Below are positions 1-5,271 of a stretch of DNA of 6,227 nucleotides, in pieces. Source of the stretch: Desulfobacterales bacterium (GTDB taxonomy: Bacteria; Desulfobacterota; DSM-4660; Desulfatiglandales; B25-G16); contig DAOVGH010000072.1 in the NCBI GenBank assembly GCA_030672485.1, forward strand, positions 1-6,227, read 5' to 3'. Under the pieces are notes generated by a model. The model was not told the origin of the DNA and searched no databases. It saw nothing but the letters and a program-made list of their open reading frames with translations. Positions within the stretch are counted from its first letter, which is position 1. Every line of letters begins with the position of its first letter. The translations under genes were made by a program, and so were the position numbers.

Positions 1-515
1 ACATCACCACCTACATAACCTGTTTCACTAAATTTGGTAGCATCACCCTTGACGAATGGAACACCTATCTTCTGGGCAATTAATTTTATCAAATATGTTT
101 TGCCAACACCTGTAGGACCTATCATAAGAATATTGTTTTTAATCATCCCTACAGAAAAGGGCTTTTCTCTTTTAGATGGCTTACCGAGGGATTTTATCCG
201 GTTGAAATGGGTACAGATTTTTGTAGCCAGGACACCTTTGGCTCGATCTTGCTTAACTACGTATGCATCTAAATAGGACTCTAATTCCTCCGGCTTCATA
301 TCAAAAGCAGGCACACCATCCTTCTTGACGTCCCCTTTTCCACCTTCCTCCTTCTTCTTGGGCTCGCTCTGAGGAAAGAGCAGGGGGGATACTATCTTTA
401 TCCGATCACCGTATTTTTTGGAAAGATAGTCACTTAGCTCCTTTTCGAGTTCTTTCTGACTAGGAAGCTTCTGGTCTTTCTCTCTTTCCCTTTCCAGACT
501 ATCTTCAAATTCCAT
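1..515 (-). CDS. ClpX/HslU-type AAA+ ATPase, N-terminal part (runs off the left edge)
   Basis: Seen: an open frame of 171 complete codons starts at ATG 515-513 and continues past position 1. Residues about 1-70 are charged (Lys/Glu-rich, low complexity at about 52-65). A ClpX/HslU-like start of the AAA+ module follows, with LDAYVVKQD (82-90), NILMIGPTGVGKT carrying the Walker A (133-140), and GYVG (166-169), the pore-1 loop that grips substrate in ClpX and HslU. The stretch DATKFSETGYVG mixes ClpX-like and HslU-like residues. The only cysteine is residue 101, so the four-cysteine zinc domain at the ClpX N-terminus is absent. The start is supported by a GGGGAAGG ribosome site just upstream and an in-frame stop at 546-548. 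Family knowledge: such ATPases unfold proteins in the cytoplasm, usually for ClpP or HslV. Walker B, sensors and any ClpP-docking IGF loop lie outside the window, so the partner cannot be judged. It is not canonical clpX. Confidence 0.85.
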   Translation of the reverse strand, partial: MEFEDSLEREREKDQKLPSQKELEKELSDYLSKKYGDRIKIVSPLLFPQSEPKKKEEGGKGDVKKDGVPAFDMKPEELESYLDAYVVKQDRAKGVLATKICTHFNRIKSLGKPSKREKPFSVGMIKNNILMIGPTGVGKTYLIKLIAQKIGVPFVKGDATKFSETGYVGGD

Positions 516-878
516 TAACCTTCCCCATATGAATGTCTTTAAGGATTATTTAAAAGCTTTGATCTTTCACTATAGTCATTATACTTACCCTTTGCAACCC
601 CTTTTTGAAACCGAGTTCTTGAATCCCTCTTTACTCTATCCCCTATTGCTATCCCATATTTTCGATTTCCAGTTCTTCCTCTCGAAAGACACAAGAGATC
701 CAAACAGCTCCAAACCTGGAACAGCGGAATCTACAACTGATAGCGGTTGTTGAAAAAGGTCACCGCGATTTCATCCAGTGATTCGAGGTTTAAAAAGAAA
801 CAATCGCTTATGATGATTTTCGCCGAATGAACAGAGTAGGACCAAGGATTCAGCAAGTCACGGCAACTTTTATCTACC
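516..878. other. Non-coding gap between mtnA and the ClpX-like gene
   Basis: This 363-bp stretch holds no gene I can support. Its left part carries the promoter and ribosome site of the ATPase gene. A plus-strand open frame at 529-753 has no ribosome site and a composition unlike a real protein. On the minus strand 734-883 is open for 50 codons and ends in a protein-like tail (SLDEIAVTFFNNR), but has no ATG or ribosome site. It may be a decayed fragment or chance. No convincing terminator follows mtnA: the T-run at 791-796 (minus strand) is preceded only by a poor, bulged stem. I see no tRNA or known small RNA. Confidence 0.6.
569..597 (-). promoter_or_regulatory. Putative sigma-70-type promoter for the ClpX-like ATPase gene
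   Basis: On the minus strand TTGCAA (592-597, 4 of 6 to consensus) and TATAGT (569-574, 5 of 6) are 17 bp apart. A second possible -10, TATAAT (578-583), overlaps the spacer but has no good -35. Transcription would begin near 562 and give a leader of about 47 nt before ATG 515. This suggests the ATPase gene has its own promoter rather than depending on read-through from mtnA. Identified by eye only. Confidence 0.45.
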
Positions 879-1955
879 CTATCTCATCTTTGGTCCACGA
901 TCATCTTTTACTCCAAGTATATTCCTGATACTATTTTCATAAGGTGATTTGAGGACTCCCTTTTCGGTTATTATGCCGGAGATGTATCCTGCCGGGGTTA
1001 TGTCAAAGGCTGGGTTCAAGGCATCCACACCTTCTGGGCCTAGCAGATGACCGGCAAAGGAAACTACCTCATCTGGTTCCCTTTCTTCAATAGGGATCAA
1101 AGCGCCATTTTCTAAATCAAGATCAAAGGTCGAAAGGGGTGCGGCAACGTAAAAGGGAATCTTATTCTCCTTTGCTATCACGGCCAACTGGTAGGAACCG
1201 ATTTTATTGGCCGTGTCCCCATTTGAGGCTATCCGATCAGCCCCGGTTATTACCAAATCTATCATCTTTTTTCTCATGAAATAACCTGCCGCACTATCTA
1301 CTATCACCGTAAATGGGATGTTCTCCTCCATGAGTTCAAATGCCGTAAGGCGCATACCCTGAAGCAATGGTCTTGTCTCATCGACGATCACACGGATGTC
1401 TTTCCCAGCCTCATGAGCAGCCCGGATCACGCCCAAAGCAGTACCATAACCACCGGTAGCTAAGGCCCCGGCGTTGCAGTGAGTAAGGATAGTTGCTCCG
1501 TCTGGGATGAGGCCCAGACCATTATGACCGATCATGAGATTTATCTGAATGTCCCCCTCTAAGATGACCTGGGATTCCTTTCTGATTGTCTTCTTAATCT
1601 CCTCCACACTCCTATCAAACATTCCTTCCACAACCCTTATCATCCTCTCCACTGCCCACCTGAGATTAACTGCTGTTGGTCTGGCCGATTTGATTTGCTG
1701 GCCCATTTTCAAGAATTTGCTCCTGAAGGTTCCGTAATTCTCCGTCTTAATTGTTTGAGAACCCAAAGCCAGGCCCATGGCTGCAGCCACACCAATAGCT
1801 GGGGCACCCCGTATAGCCATTTCTCTTATGGCAGCAATGACATCCTGAAGGCTGCGACAGACAAGCCACTCCTTTTTTTGGGGGAGTTTTCGCTGATCAA
1901 TAATACAGACACGGTTATTTTCCCATCGTATGGTAGGGATCATGACAGAAACCAC
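879..1955 (-). CDS. mtnA: S-methyl-5-thioribose-1-phosphate isomerase (MtnA)
   Basis: Role, from the family: cytoplasmic isomerisation of methylthioribose-1-phosphate to methylthioribulose-1-phosphate in methionine salvage from 5'-methylthioadenosine; related proteins also handle 5-deoxyribose-1-phosphate. Seen: 358 residues, the usual length, with an eIF2B-like fold signature throughout. RGAPAIG is at 49-55, HCNAGALATGG at 159-169 and GADRIASNGD at 238-247. With this start Cys160 and Asp240 fall on the same numbers as the catalytic pair of the B. subtilis enzyme. The C-terminal NPAFDITPA also fits. The start is uncertain: GTG at 1955 is given here, but ATG at 1943 (four codons in) is equally possible. 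Neither has a clear ribosome site, and an in-frame stop at 1980-1982 rules out anything longer. It lies 122 bp after the HAD phosphatase gene, across a palindromic element. No other salvage gene is in the window. Confidence 0.96.
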   Translation of the reverse strand: MVSVMIPTIRWENNRVCIIDQRKLPQKKEWLVCRSLQDVIAAIREMAIRGAPAIGVAAAMGLALGSQTIKTENYGTFRSKFLKMGQQIKSARPTAVNLRWAVERMIRVVEGMFDRSVEEIKKTIRKESQVILEGDIQINLMIGHNGLGLIPDGATILTHCNAGALATGGYGTALGVIRAAHEAGKDIRVIVDETRPLLQGMRLTAFELMEENIPFTVIVDSAAGYFMRKKMIDLVITGADRIASNGDTANKIGSYQLAVIAKENKIPFYVAAPLSTFDLDLENGALIPIEEREPDEVVSFAGHLLGPEGVDALNPAFDITPAGYISGIITEKGVLKSPYENSIRNILGVKDDRGPKMR

Positions 1956-2004
1956 TATACGTTCAGGTATTCCGGCGGATCAGCTTCCAGGAAAAACAAG
2001 GGGT

Positions 2005-2019
2005 CTCGAGTTTGTCGAG
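2005..2019. repeat. Small perfect inverted repeat upstream of mtnA
   Basis: CTCGA (2005-2009) and TCGAG (2015-2019) form a perfect 5-bp stem around a 5-nt loop, only 11 bp from the larger palindrome. On the minus strand a T-rich run lies several bases further on, too far away for a standard intrinsic terminator. It may be part of the same intergenic element as the large hairpin. Confidence 0.45.
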
Positions 2020-2022
2020 TTC

Positions 2023-2083
2023 ACTTTAGGCCTGCCCGTCCCGCTCTGCGGGACGAGGCGGGCGGGCACTCATAACTTTAGGC
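2023..2083. repeat. GC-rich palindromic element flanked by a 9-bp direct repeat
   Basis: Seen: an imperfect hairpin at 2030-2063 has 8 perfect pairs around the loop 2045-2047, a one-base bulge at 2056, and 7 more pairs including one G:T. It is far more GC-rich than the surrounding DNA. The exact sequence ACTTTAGGC occurs on both sides, at 2023-2031 and 2075-2083, and the right copy contains the stop codon of the HAD phosphatase gene (2078-2080). Inference: a REP-like or miniature mobile palindrome inserted here and duplicated its target, or the duplication arose by slippage. Without a T-run next to it, it is a poor intrinsic terminator, but it could still shape or stabilise the transcript between the phosphatase gene and mtnA. 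Confidence 0.65.
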
Positions 2084-2905
2084 ACTTAGTATAGATAATA
2101 CCACCCTATTCCATGCCTTAGGGCCACTTCCCTCTGCCCTTATAAGATCTGGATGATCGAGGCCTTCTACGTAAGTGCCATCTTTACCTTGCATTAAAAT
2201 AGCCCTATCTACGGCCTTTAACATGGCAATATCATTCGGGCTGTCTCCAAGGGCAACAGAAAAACTTGGGCCCCATAGTTTTCTATAAATACTTAGCAAT
2301 ACCTCCACCGCCCTACCCTTATCGCTACCCACGGAAAGATGAAAAAATCGACCCCCATGCATACAATCAAGGCCGAGATCAGACGCTTTCCTGCAGAATA
2401 TCTCCCCATCATCGAGGGCATTTTTTAACACTACCGGTTCATCAAATTCTCTCCTGGAGGCAAGAATGGCCTCTTCTAACGTGAGGCCGGTTATAGCAGC
2501 AACCTCCTCAGGAGGCATCTCCGAAAAACCCTTGAAGTCAAAATCCTCCTTTAACCTACTGCTTTTCTCAAGCACCTCCTTAATTGGCCTTCCTATAAGG
2601 AGTGCATCAAAACCATTGACCTTTTCATAGGGGCAGTCTTGGGGTAATGTAAACGTAGCCGGGAAAAATATGCCCCCGCCATTTTCTGTTATAAATGGGC
2701 TATCAAGAGATAATCTTTCCCTCCAAATCTCAATTTCAGCACGGGTCTTGCTGCTTACTAAGATGAGGGGGATTTTTAGTGAATGAATAAGCTTCAGGGC
2801 CGGTAGCGCTGGGCTGAAATCGTACGTGTGTTCATCGAGCAAAGTGACATCTAAGTCTGTAAATATCAAGATCTGATGCCCGCGCCTTTTTGAACTCTCA
2901 ACCAT
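2078..2905 (-). CDS. HAD-IIB phosphatase, mannosyl-3-phosphoglycerate phosphatase (MpgP/YedP) family
   Basis: Seen: 275 residues with all four HAD motifs. Motif I is DLDVT (17-21; nucleophile Asp17, acid/base Asp19), motif II has Ser51/Ser52 in LVSSKTR, motif III has Lys196 in GSDKGRAV, and motif IV is GDSPND (220-225). ENGGGIFFP (74-82), GLTLEEAILASRREFDEP (140-157) and GGRFFHL (184-190) are typical of the mannosyl-3-phosphoglycerate phosphatase family with its IIB-type cap. Family role: Mg-dependent removal of phosphate from mannosyl- or glucosyl-3-phosphoglycerate to give the compatible solute. Motif I has Val where Gly is usual. The ATG at 2905 overlaps the thiC end by 8 bp and has AGGGA 8 nt upstream inside thiC, so translation is probably coupled. 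No synthase partner (mpgS/gpgS) is visible, so the true substrate is open and a phosphate in the thiamine pathway is conceivable. The stop codon sits in the 9-bp repeat. Confidence 0.88.
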   Translation of the reverse strand: MVESSKRRGHQILIFTDLDVTLLDEHTYDFSPALPALKLIHSLKIPLILVSSKTRAEIEIWRERLSLDSPFITENGGGIFFPATFTLPQDCPYEKVNGFDALLIGRPIKEVLEKSSRLKEDFDFKGFSEMPPEEVAAITGLTLEEAILASRREFDEPVVLKNALDDGEIFCRKASDLGLDCMHGGRFFHLSVGSDKGRAVEVLLSIYRKLWGPSFSVALGDSPNDIAMLKAVDRAILMQGKDGTYVEGLDHPDLIRAEGSGPKAWNRVVLSILSA

Positions 2906-4181
2906 GGAAATAATCCCTAACCTGTTTTATGGCACAAAATTTGCCGCACATGGTGCATACATCCTTTTCAGCCGGTGGCCTATTCTGTCTGTATTTTCTG
3001 GCCATTACTTGATCAAGCGCCAGATCCATCTGTTTTTCCCAATTAAGGACCTTTCGCGCCATACCCATCTTTTTGTCTAACTCCATGGCAAGCTTGCTCC
3101 CTCTTGCAATATCAGCGGCGTGGGCAGCAATCTTTGTGGCAATCACCCCCTCCCTCACGTCATCCACTGAAGGCAAAGAAAGGTGCTCGCTCGGTGTCAC
3201 GTAGCAGAGGAAATCTGCTCCGGCCCAGCCAGCTACAGCGCCGCCTATAGCACAGGCAATATGATCATGGCCCGCAGCTATATCAGTTACTAAGGGCCCG
3301 AGTACATAGAAGGGGGCATTATTACAGAGGCTTTTCTCAAGTTTGATGTTTGCCTCAATCTCATGTAACGGTATATGGCCTGGCCCTTCTATCATTACCT
3401 GCACATCCTCTCCCCAAGCCAGTTTTGTAAGATGACCTAAGGTCATGAGTTCATGGATCTGGGCCCTGTCAGTGGAGTCAGCCAGACAGCCAGGCCTTAG
3501 GCTGTCACCGAGACTGAGAACAACATCGTATTTTTTGGCAATGGACAAGAGCCTGTCGTAATATTCAAACAGAGGGTTCTCCTTCTCATGATGGAGCATC
3601 CAGGTAGTCAGGAATGCTCCTCCCCTGCTGACTATGTCAAGATCTCTGCCTTGGCTCTTGAGCATCTCCAGGCCCTCAAGAGTGAGACCGCAATGGACAG
3701 TGATAAAGTCAACACCATCGGATACGTGCCTTTCTATTACTTCAAATAGCTTATCCACGGTTAGGTGAACGAGACCGCCCGACTCCTCAACTGCCTCTAT
3801 CACTGCCTGGTATATGGGAACCGTTCCGAGGGGTATTTTGGATGCCCCTAGAATTTTCCTTCTTATCAGATCAACGTCACCACCTGTAGAAAGGTCCATC
3901 ACAGTATCTGCTCCCGCCTCAACAGAGACTTCGAGTTTGTCCATCTCCTCTTCCAGATCGATATGATCGGATGAGGTGCCAATGTTTGAGTTCACCTTTA
4001 TTAACAATCCTTCACCAATCCCGCAGGGCTCTAAATTCTTGTGATGCCTATTTGCCGGGATGACAACCCTTCCTTGAGCCACCATTTCCCCAAGGTAGGA
4101 TGGATCAATTTTCTCTTTTCCAGCAATATACTTAATCTCCGGGGTCAAAACCCCATCCCTTGCCTTTCTTAACTGAGTCAT
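2898..4181 (-). CDS. thiC: Phosphomethylpyrimidine synthase (ThiC)
   Basis: Role, from the family: a non-canonical radical SAM enzyme with a [4Fe-4S] cluster that rearranges 5-aminoimidazole ribotide into HMP-phosphate, the pyrimidine half of thiamine. Seen: 427 residues, the short form lacking the long N-terminal extension of enterobacterial and plant enzymes. VIPANRHHKNLEPCGIG and VNSNIGTS lie near the start; SRGGAFLTTWM, LGDSLRPGC, MIEGPGHIPLHEI, PFYVLGPLVTDIA and LCYVTPSEHLSLP follow in the expected order. The C-terminal cluster cysteines are Cys409, Cys412 and Cys416, spaced CX2CX3C, one residue tighter than the textbook CX2CX4C. The ATG at 4181 has AAGGAG (4192-4197) 10 nt upstream. thiD ends 22 bp before it and the HAD phosphatase gene overlaps its end, giving a tight thiD-thiC-phosphatase operon. 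Confidence 0.98.
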   Translation of the reverse strand: MTQLRKARDGVLTPEIKYIAGKEKIDPSYLGEMVAQGRVVIPANRHHKNLEPCGIGEGLLIKVNSNIGTSSDHIDLEEEMDKLEVSVEAGADTVMDLSTGGDVDLIRRKILGASKIPLGTVPIYQAVIEAVEESGGLVHLTVDKLFEVIERHVSDGVDFITVHCGLTLEGLEMLKSQGRDLDIVSRGGAFLTTWMLHHEKENPLFEYYDRLLSIAKKYDVVLSLGDSLRPGCLADSTDRAQIHELMTLGHLTKLAWGEDVQVMIEGPGHIPLHEIEANIKLEKSLCNNAPFYVLGPLVTDIAAGHDHIACAIGGAVAGWAGADFLCYVTPSEHLSLPSVDDVREGVIATKIAAHAADIARGSKLAMELDKKMGMARKVLNWEKQMDLALDQVMARKYRQNRPPAEKDVCTMCGKFCAIKQVRDYFHG

Positions 4182-4203
4182 TATTCCGCTTCTCCTTTTC
4201 TAT

Positions 4204-4977
4204 TTATATTGCAGGTTGTACAGCCCCAGGGCCTTTGCCCACTCTGAACCCCTTACTGACTGCCTTTCTCGTAAAGTCATGGGCCATCTCGGCCCCCTTT
4301 ATGACACTGTTGCCCATGGCTAGAAATGTAGCTAAGGCTGCCGAAAAAACGCACCCGCTCCCATGGGTGTGCTCGGAATCTATCTCTGGTCCTCCAAAAT
4401 GATAGAACTCCTCACCATCATATAGTATATCCACACATTCCCTCTCAAGATGGCCTCCGGTTATAATAACATTGGCAGGGCCAAATTCCTTGATCCGCTT
4501 GGCTGCTGCTACCATCTCTTGCATGTTGCTCACCTTCTTCCCGCTCAAGACCCCAGCCTCATGTAAATTGGGGGTCACAACAGTTGCTAGCGGCAAGAGC
4601 TGCTCTCTCATCAGCGTCACAGCATCTGACTTCAGCAAGGCCTTTCCGGTTGACGAAAGGATTACCGGATCTACTACGAGCGAGGGTAATCTATATCTTC
4701 CGAGTGTTCTCGCCACAGCCTCGAGCACATCTGCATTGAAGAGCATCCCGGTTTTTGCAGCATGGGGAGACATGTCATTGATGACACCATCCAACTGGGC
4801 CACAACAAAATCAGGGGGAACCTTGAGGATACTATCAACCCCGAGGGAATTCTGGGCAGTCAAGGCGCATATTACCGTTAGGGGATAGGCCCCAAGGGTA
4901 AATATTGTCTTGATGTCTGCCTGAATCCCTGCTCCTCCCCCGCTATCCGAACCTGCTATTGTCAATACCTTTATCAT
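4204..4977 (-). CDS. thiD: Hydroxymethylpyrimidine / phosphomethylpyrimidine kinase (ThiD)
   Basis: Role, from the family: a cytoplasmic ribokinase-like kinase that phosphorylates HMP and HMP-P to HMP-PP, the pyrimidine substrate joined to the thiazole by ThiE. Seen: 257 residues, a normal length for a stand-alone ThiD with no ThiE fusion. TIAGSDSGGGAGIQADIKT (6-24) is the substrate-binding N-terminus, followed by DPVILSSTG (103-111), TPNLHEAGVLSG (135-146) and HGSGC (205-209), the anion hole with Cys209. ATG 4977 is fixed by the family N-terminus, since only three residues precede VLTIAGSDS. It has no visible ribosome site, because a terminator-like hairpin with its T-run ends about 9 nt upstream. 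It is the first gene of the operon, followed by thiC after 22 bp; the order puts the second enzyme of the branch first. Confidence 0.97.
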   Translation of the reverse strand: MIKVLTIAGSDSGGGAGIQADIKTIFTLGAYPLTVICALTAQNSLGVDSILKVPPDFVVAQLDGVINDMSPHAAKTGMLFNADVLEAVARTLGRYRLPSLVVDPVILSSTGKALLKSDAVTLMREQLLPLATVVTPNLHEAGVLSGKKVSNMQEMVAAAKRIKEFGPANVIITGGHLERECVDILYDGEEFYHFGGPEIDSEHTHGSGCVFSAALATFLAMGNSVIKGAEMAHDFTRKAVSKGFRVGKGPGAVQPAI

Positions 4978-5088
4978 CTATAACATAAAAAGCCGTTTTC
5001 TCGTTAAAAGAAAACGACTGATTTTAGACCAAATAAGACCAAGACGTAAGGTCTTTTCAAGAATAGATATCAGCCTACACACCTCTAC
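4978..5088 (-). promoter_or_regulatory. Candidate regulatory leader of the thiD-thiC operon
   Basis: If transcription starts near 5088, the 5' untranslated region is about 110 nt. Besides the terminal hairpin, GAAAAGAC (5058-5051, minus strand) could pair with GTCGTTTTC (5018-5010), with one bulged G. That would occupy the first arm of the terminator and act as an antiterminator. AAGAC (5055-5051) can also pair with GTCTT (5045-5041), or AAGACC (5055-5050) with GGTCTT (5040-5035), giving rival small hairpins. The conserved TPP riboswitch elements (CUGAGA and the CCUGAUCUGGAUAAUGCCAGCG-like block) are not present. The ligand or protein that would control it is unknown, and the folding was done by eye. 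Confidence 0.35.
4987..5019 (-). terminator. Terminator-like hairpin (possible attenuator) just before thiD
   Basis: In minus-strand RNA, 5019-5010 pairs with 5000-4991 over 10 bp around a 9-nt loop, followed directly by a run of U (4990-4987, five with the last stem base). One pair (4993/5017) is G:U in minus-strand RNA but a C/A mismatch in plus-strand RNA, so the structure suits transcription toward thiD. No gene upstream on that strand needs a terminator here. The likely role is therefore premature termination of the thi leader. The stem is AU-rich and only moderately stable. Confidence 0.55.
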
Positions 5089-5094
5089 TCTTCT

Positions 5095-5124
5095 AATCTA
5101 TCAATCTGCCTACAAATTTGTCAA
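5095..5124 (-). promoter_or_regulatory. Putative promoter of the thiD-thiC operon
   Basis: On the minus strand a perfect TTGACA (5119-5124) is followed after 18 bp by TAGATT (5095-5100, 4 of 6 to TATAAT). The palindrome ACAAATTTGT (5112-5121) overlaps the -35 and could be an operator or chance in AT-rich DNA. Transcription would begin near 5088. Confidence 0.45.
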
Positions 5125-5153
5125 TCAAATTTTACCCTTACCTGCTTGTCTTC

Positions 5154-5182
5154 TTGACTTTAATGGCCGTTTGCCCTATATG
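5154..5182 (+). promoter_or_regulatory. Putative promoter of the CHASE2 protein gene
   Basis: TTGACT (5154-5159, 5 of 6) and TATATG (5177-5182, 4 of 6) are separated by an ideal 17 bp. Transcription would begin near 5189, giving a leader of about 83 nt before ATG 5272. Its -35 lies about 30 bp from that of the opposing thi promoter, so the two form a compact divergent promoter pair. Confidence 0.45.
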
Positions 5183-5271
5183 GTTAAGCTTATGGAATTA
5201 GGGATAATGCAAAAGATATTTCTGTCTTGGAAACCATTAGACAAGGAAATCCCTTAGGTAAAGGATAGAGG

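Noticed and set aside
529..753. Plus-strand open frame of 74 codons
   Set aside because: No ribosome site, composition rich in Leu/Phe/Ser/Pro from pyrimidine-rich DNA, no recognisable domain, and it overlaps the promoter and leader of the minus-strand ATPase gene.
791..822. Intrinsic terminator after mtnA
   Set aside because: A T-run is present on the minus strand (791-796), but the stem before it needs two bulges and is almost all A:T pairs.
2030..2063. Large hairpin as a standard rho-independent terminator for the thi operon
   Set aside because: No T-run follows on either strand; it is described as a palindromic repeat instead.
1695..2075. Plus-strand open frame of 126 codons across the mtnA start and the palindrome
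   Set aside because: It is antisense to well-supported mtnA, and its end is just the translated palindrome.
4472..4888. Plus-strand open frame of 138 codons inside thiD
   Set aside because: Antisense shadow of thiD; no ribosome site or domain.
5249..5266. Hairpin hiding the ribosome site of the CHASE2 gene
   Set aside because: ATCC..TT can pair with AA..GGAT across a small loop, but the stem is short with a mismatch and is likely chance.
4978..5271. TPP riboswitch upstream of thiD
   Set aside because: The minus strand has only GCTGATA as a weak echo of the CTGAGA element, and nothing like the second conserved block; not supportable by eye.
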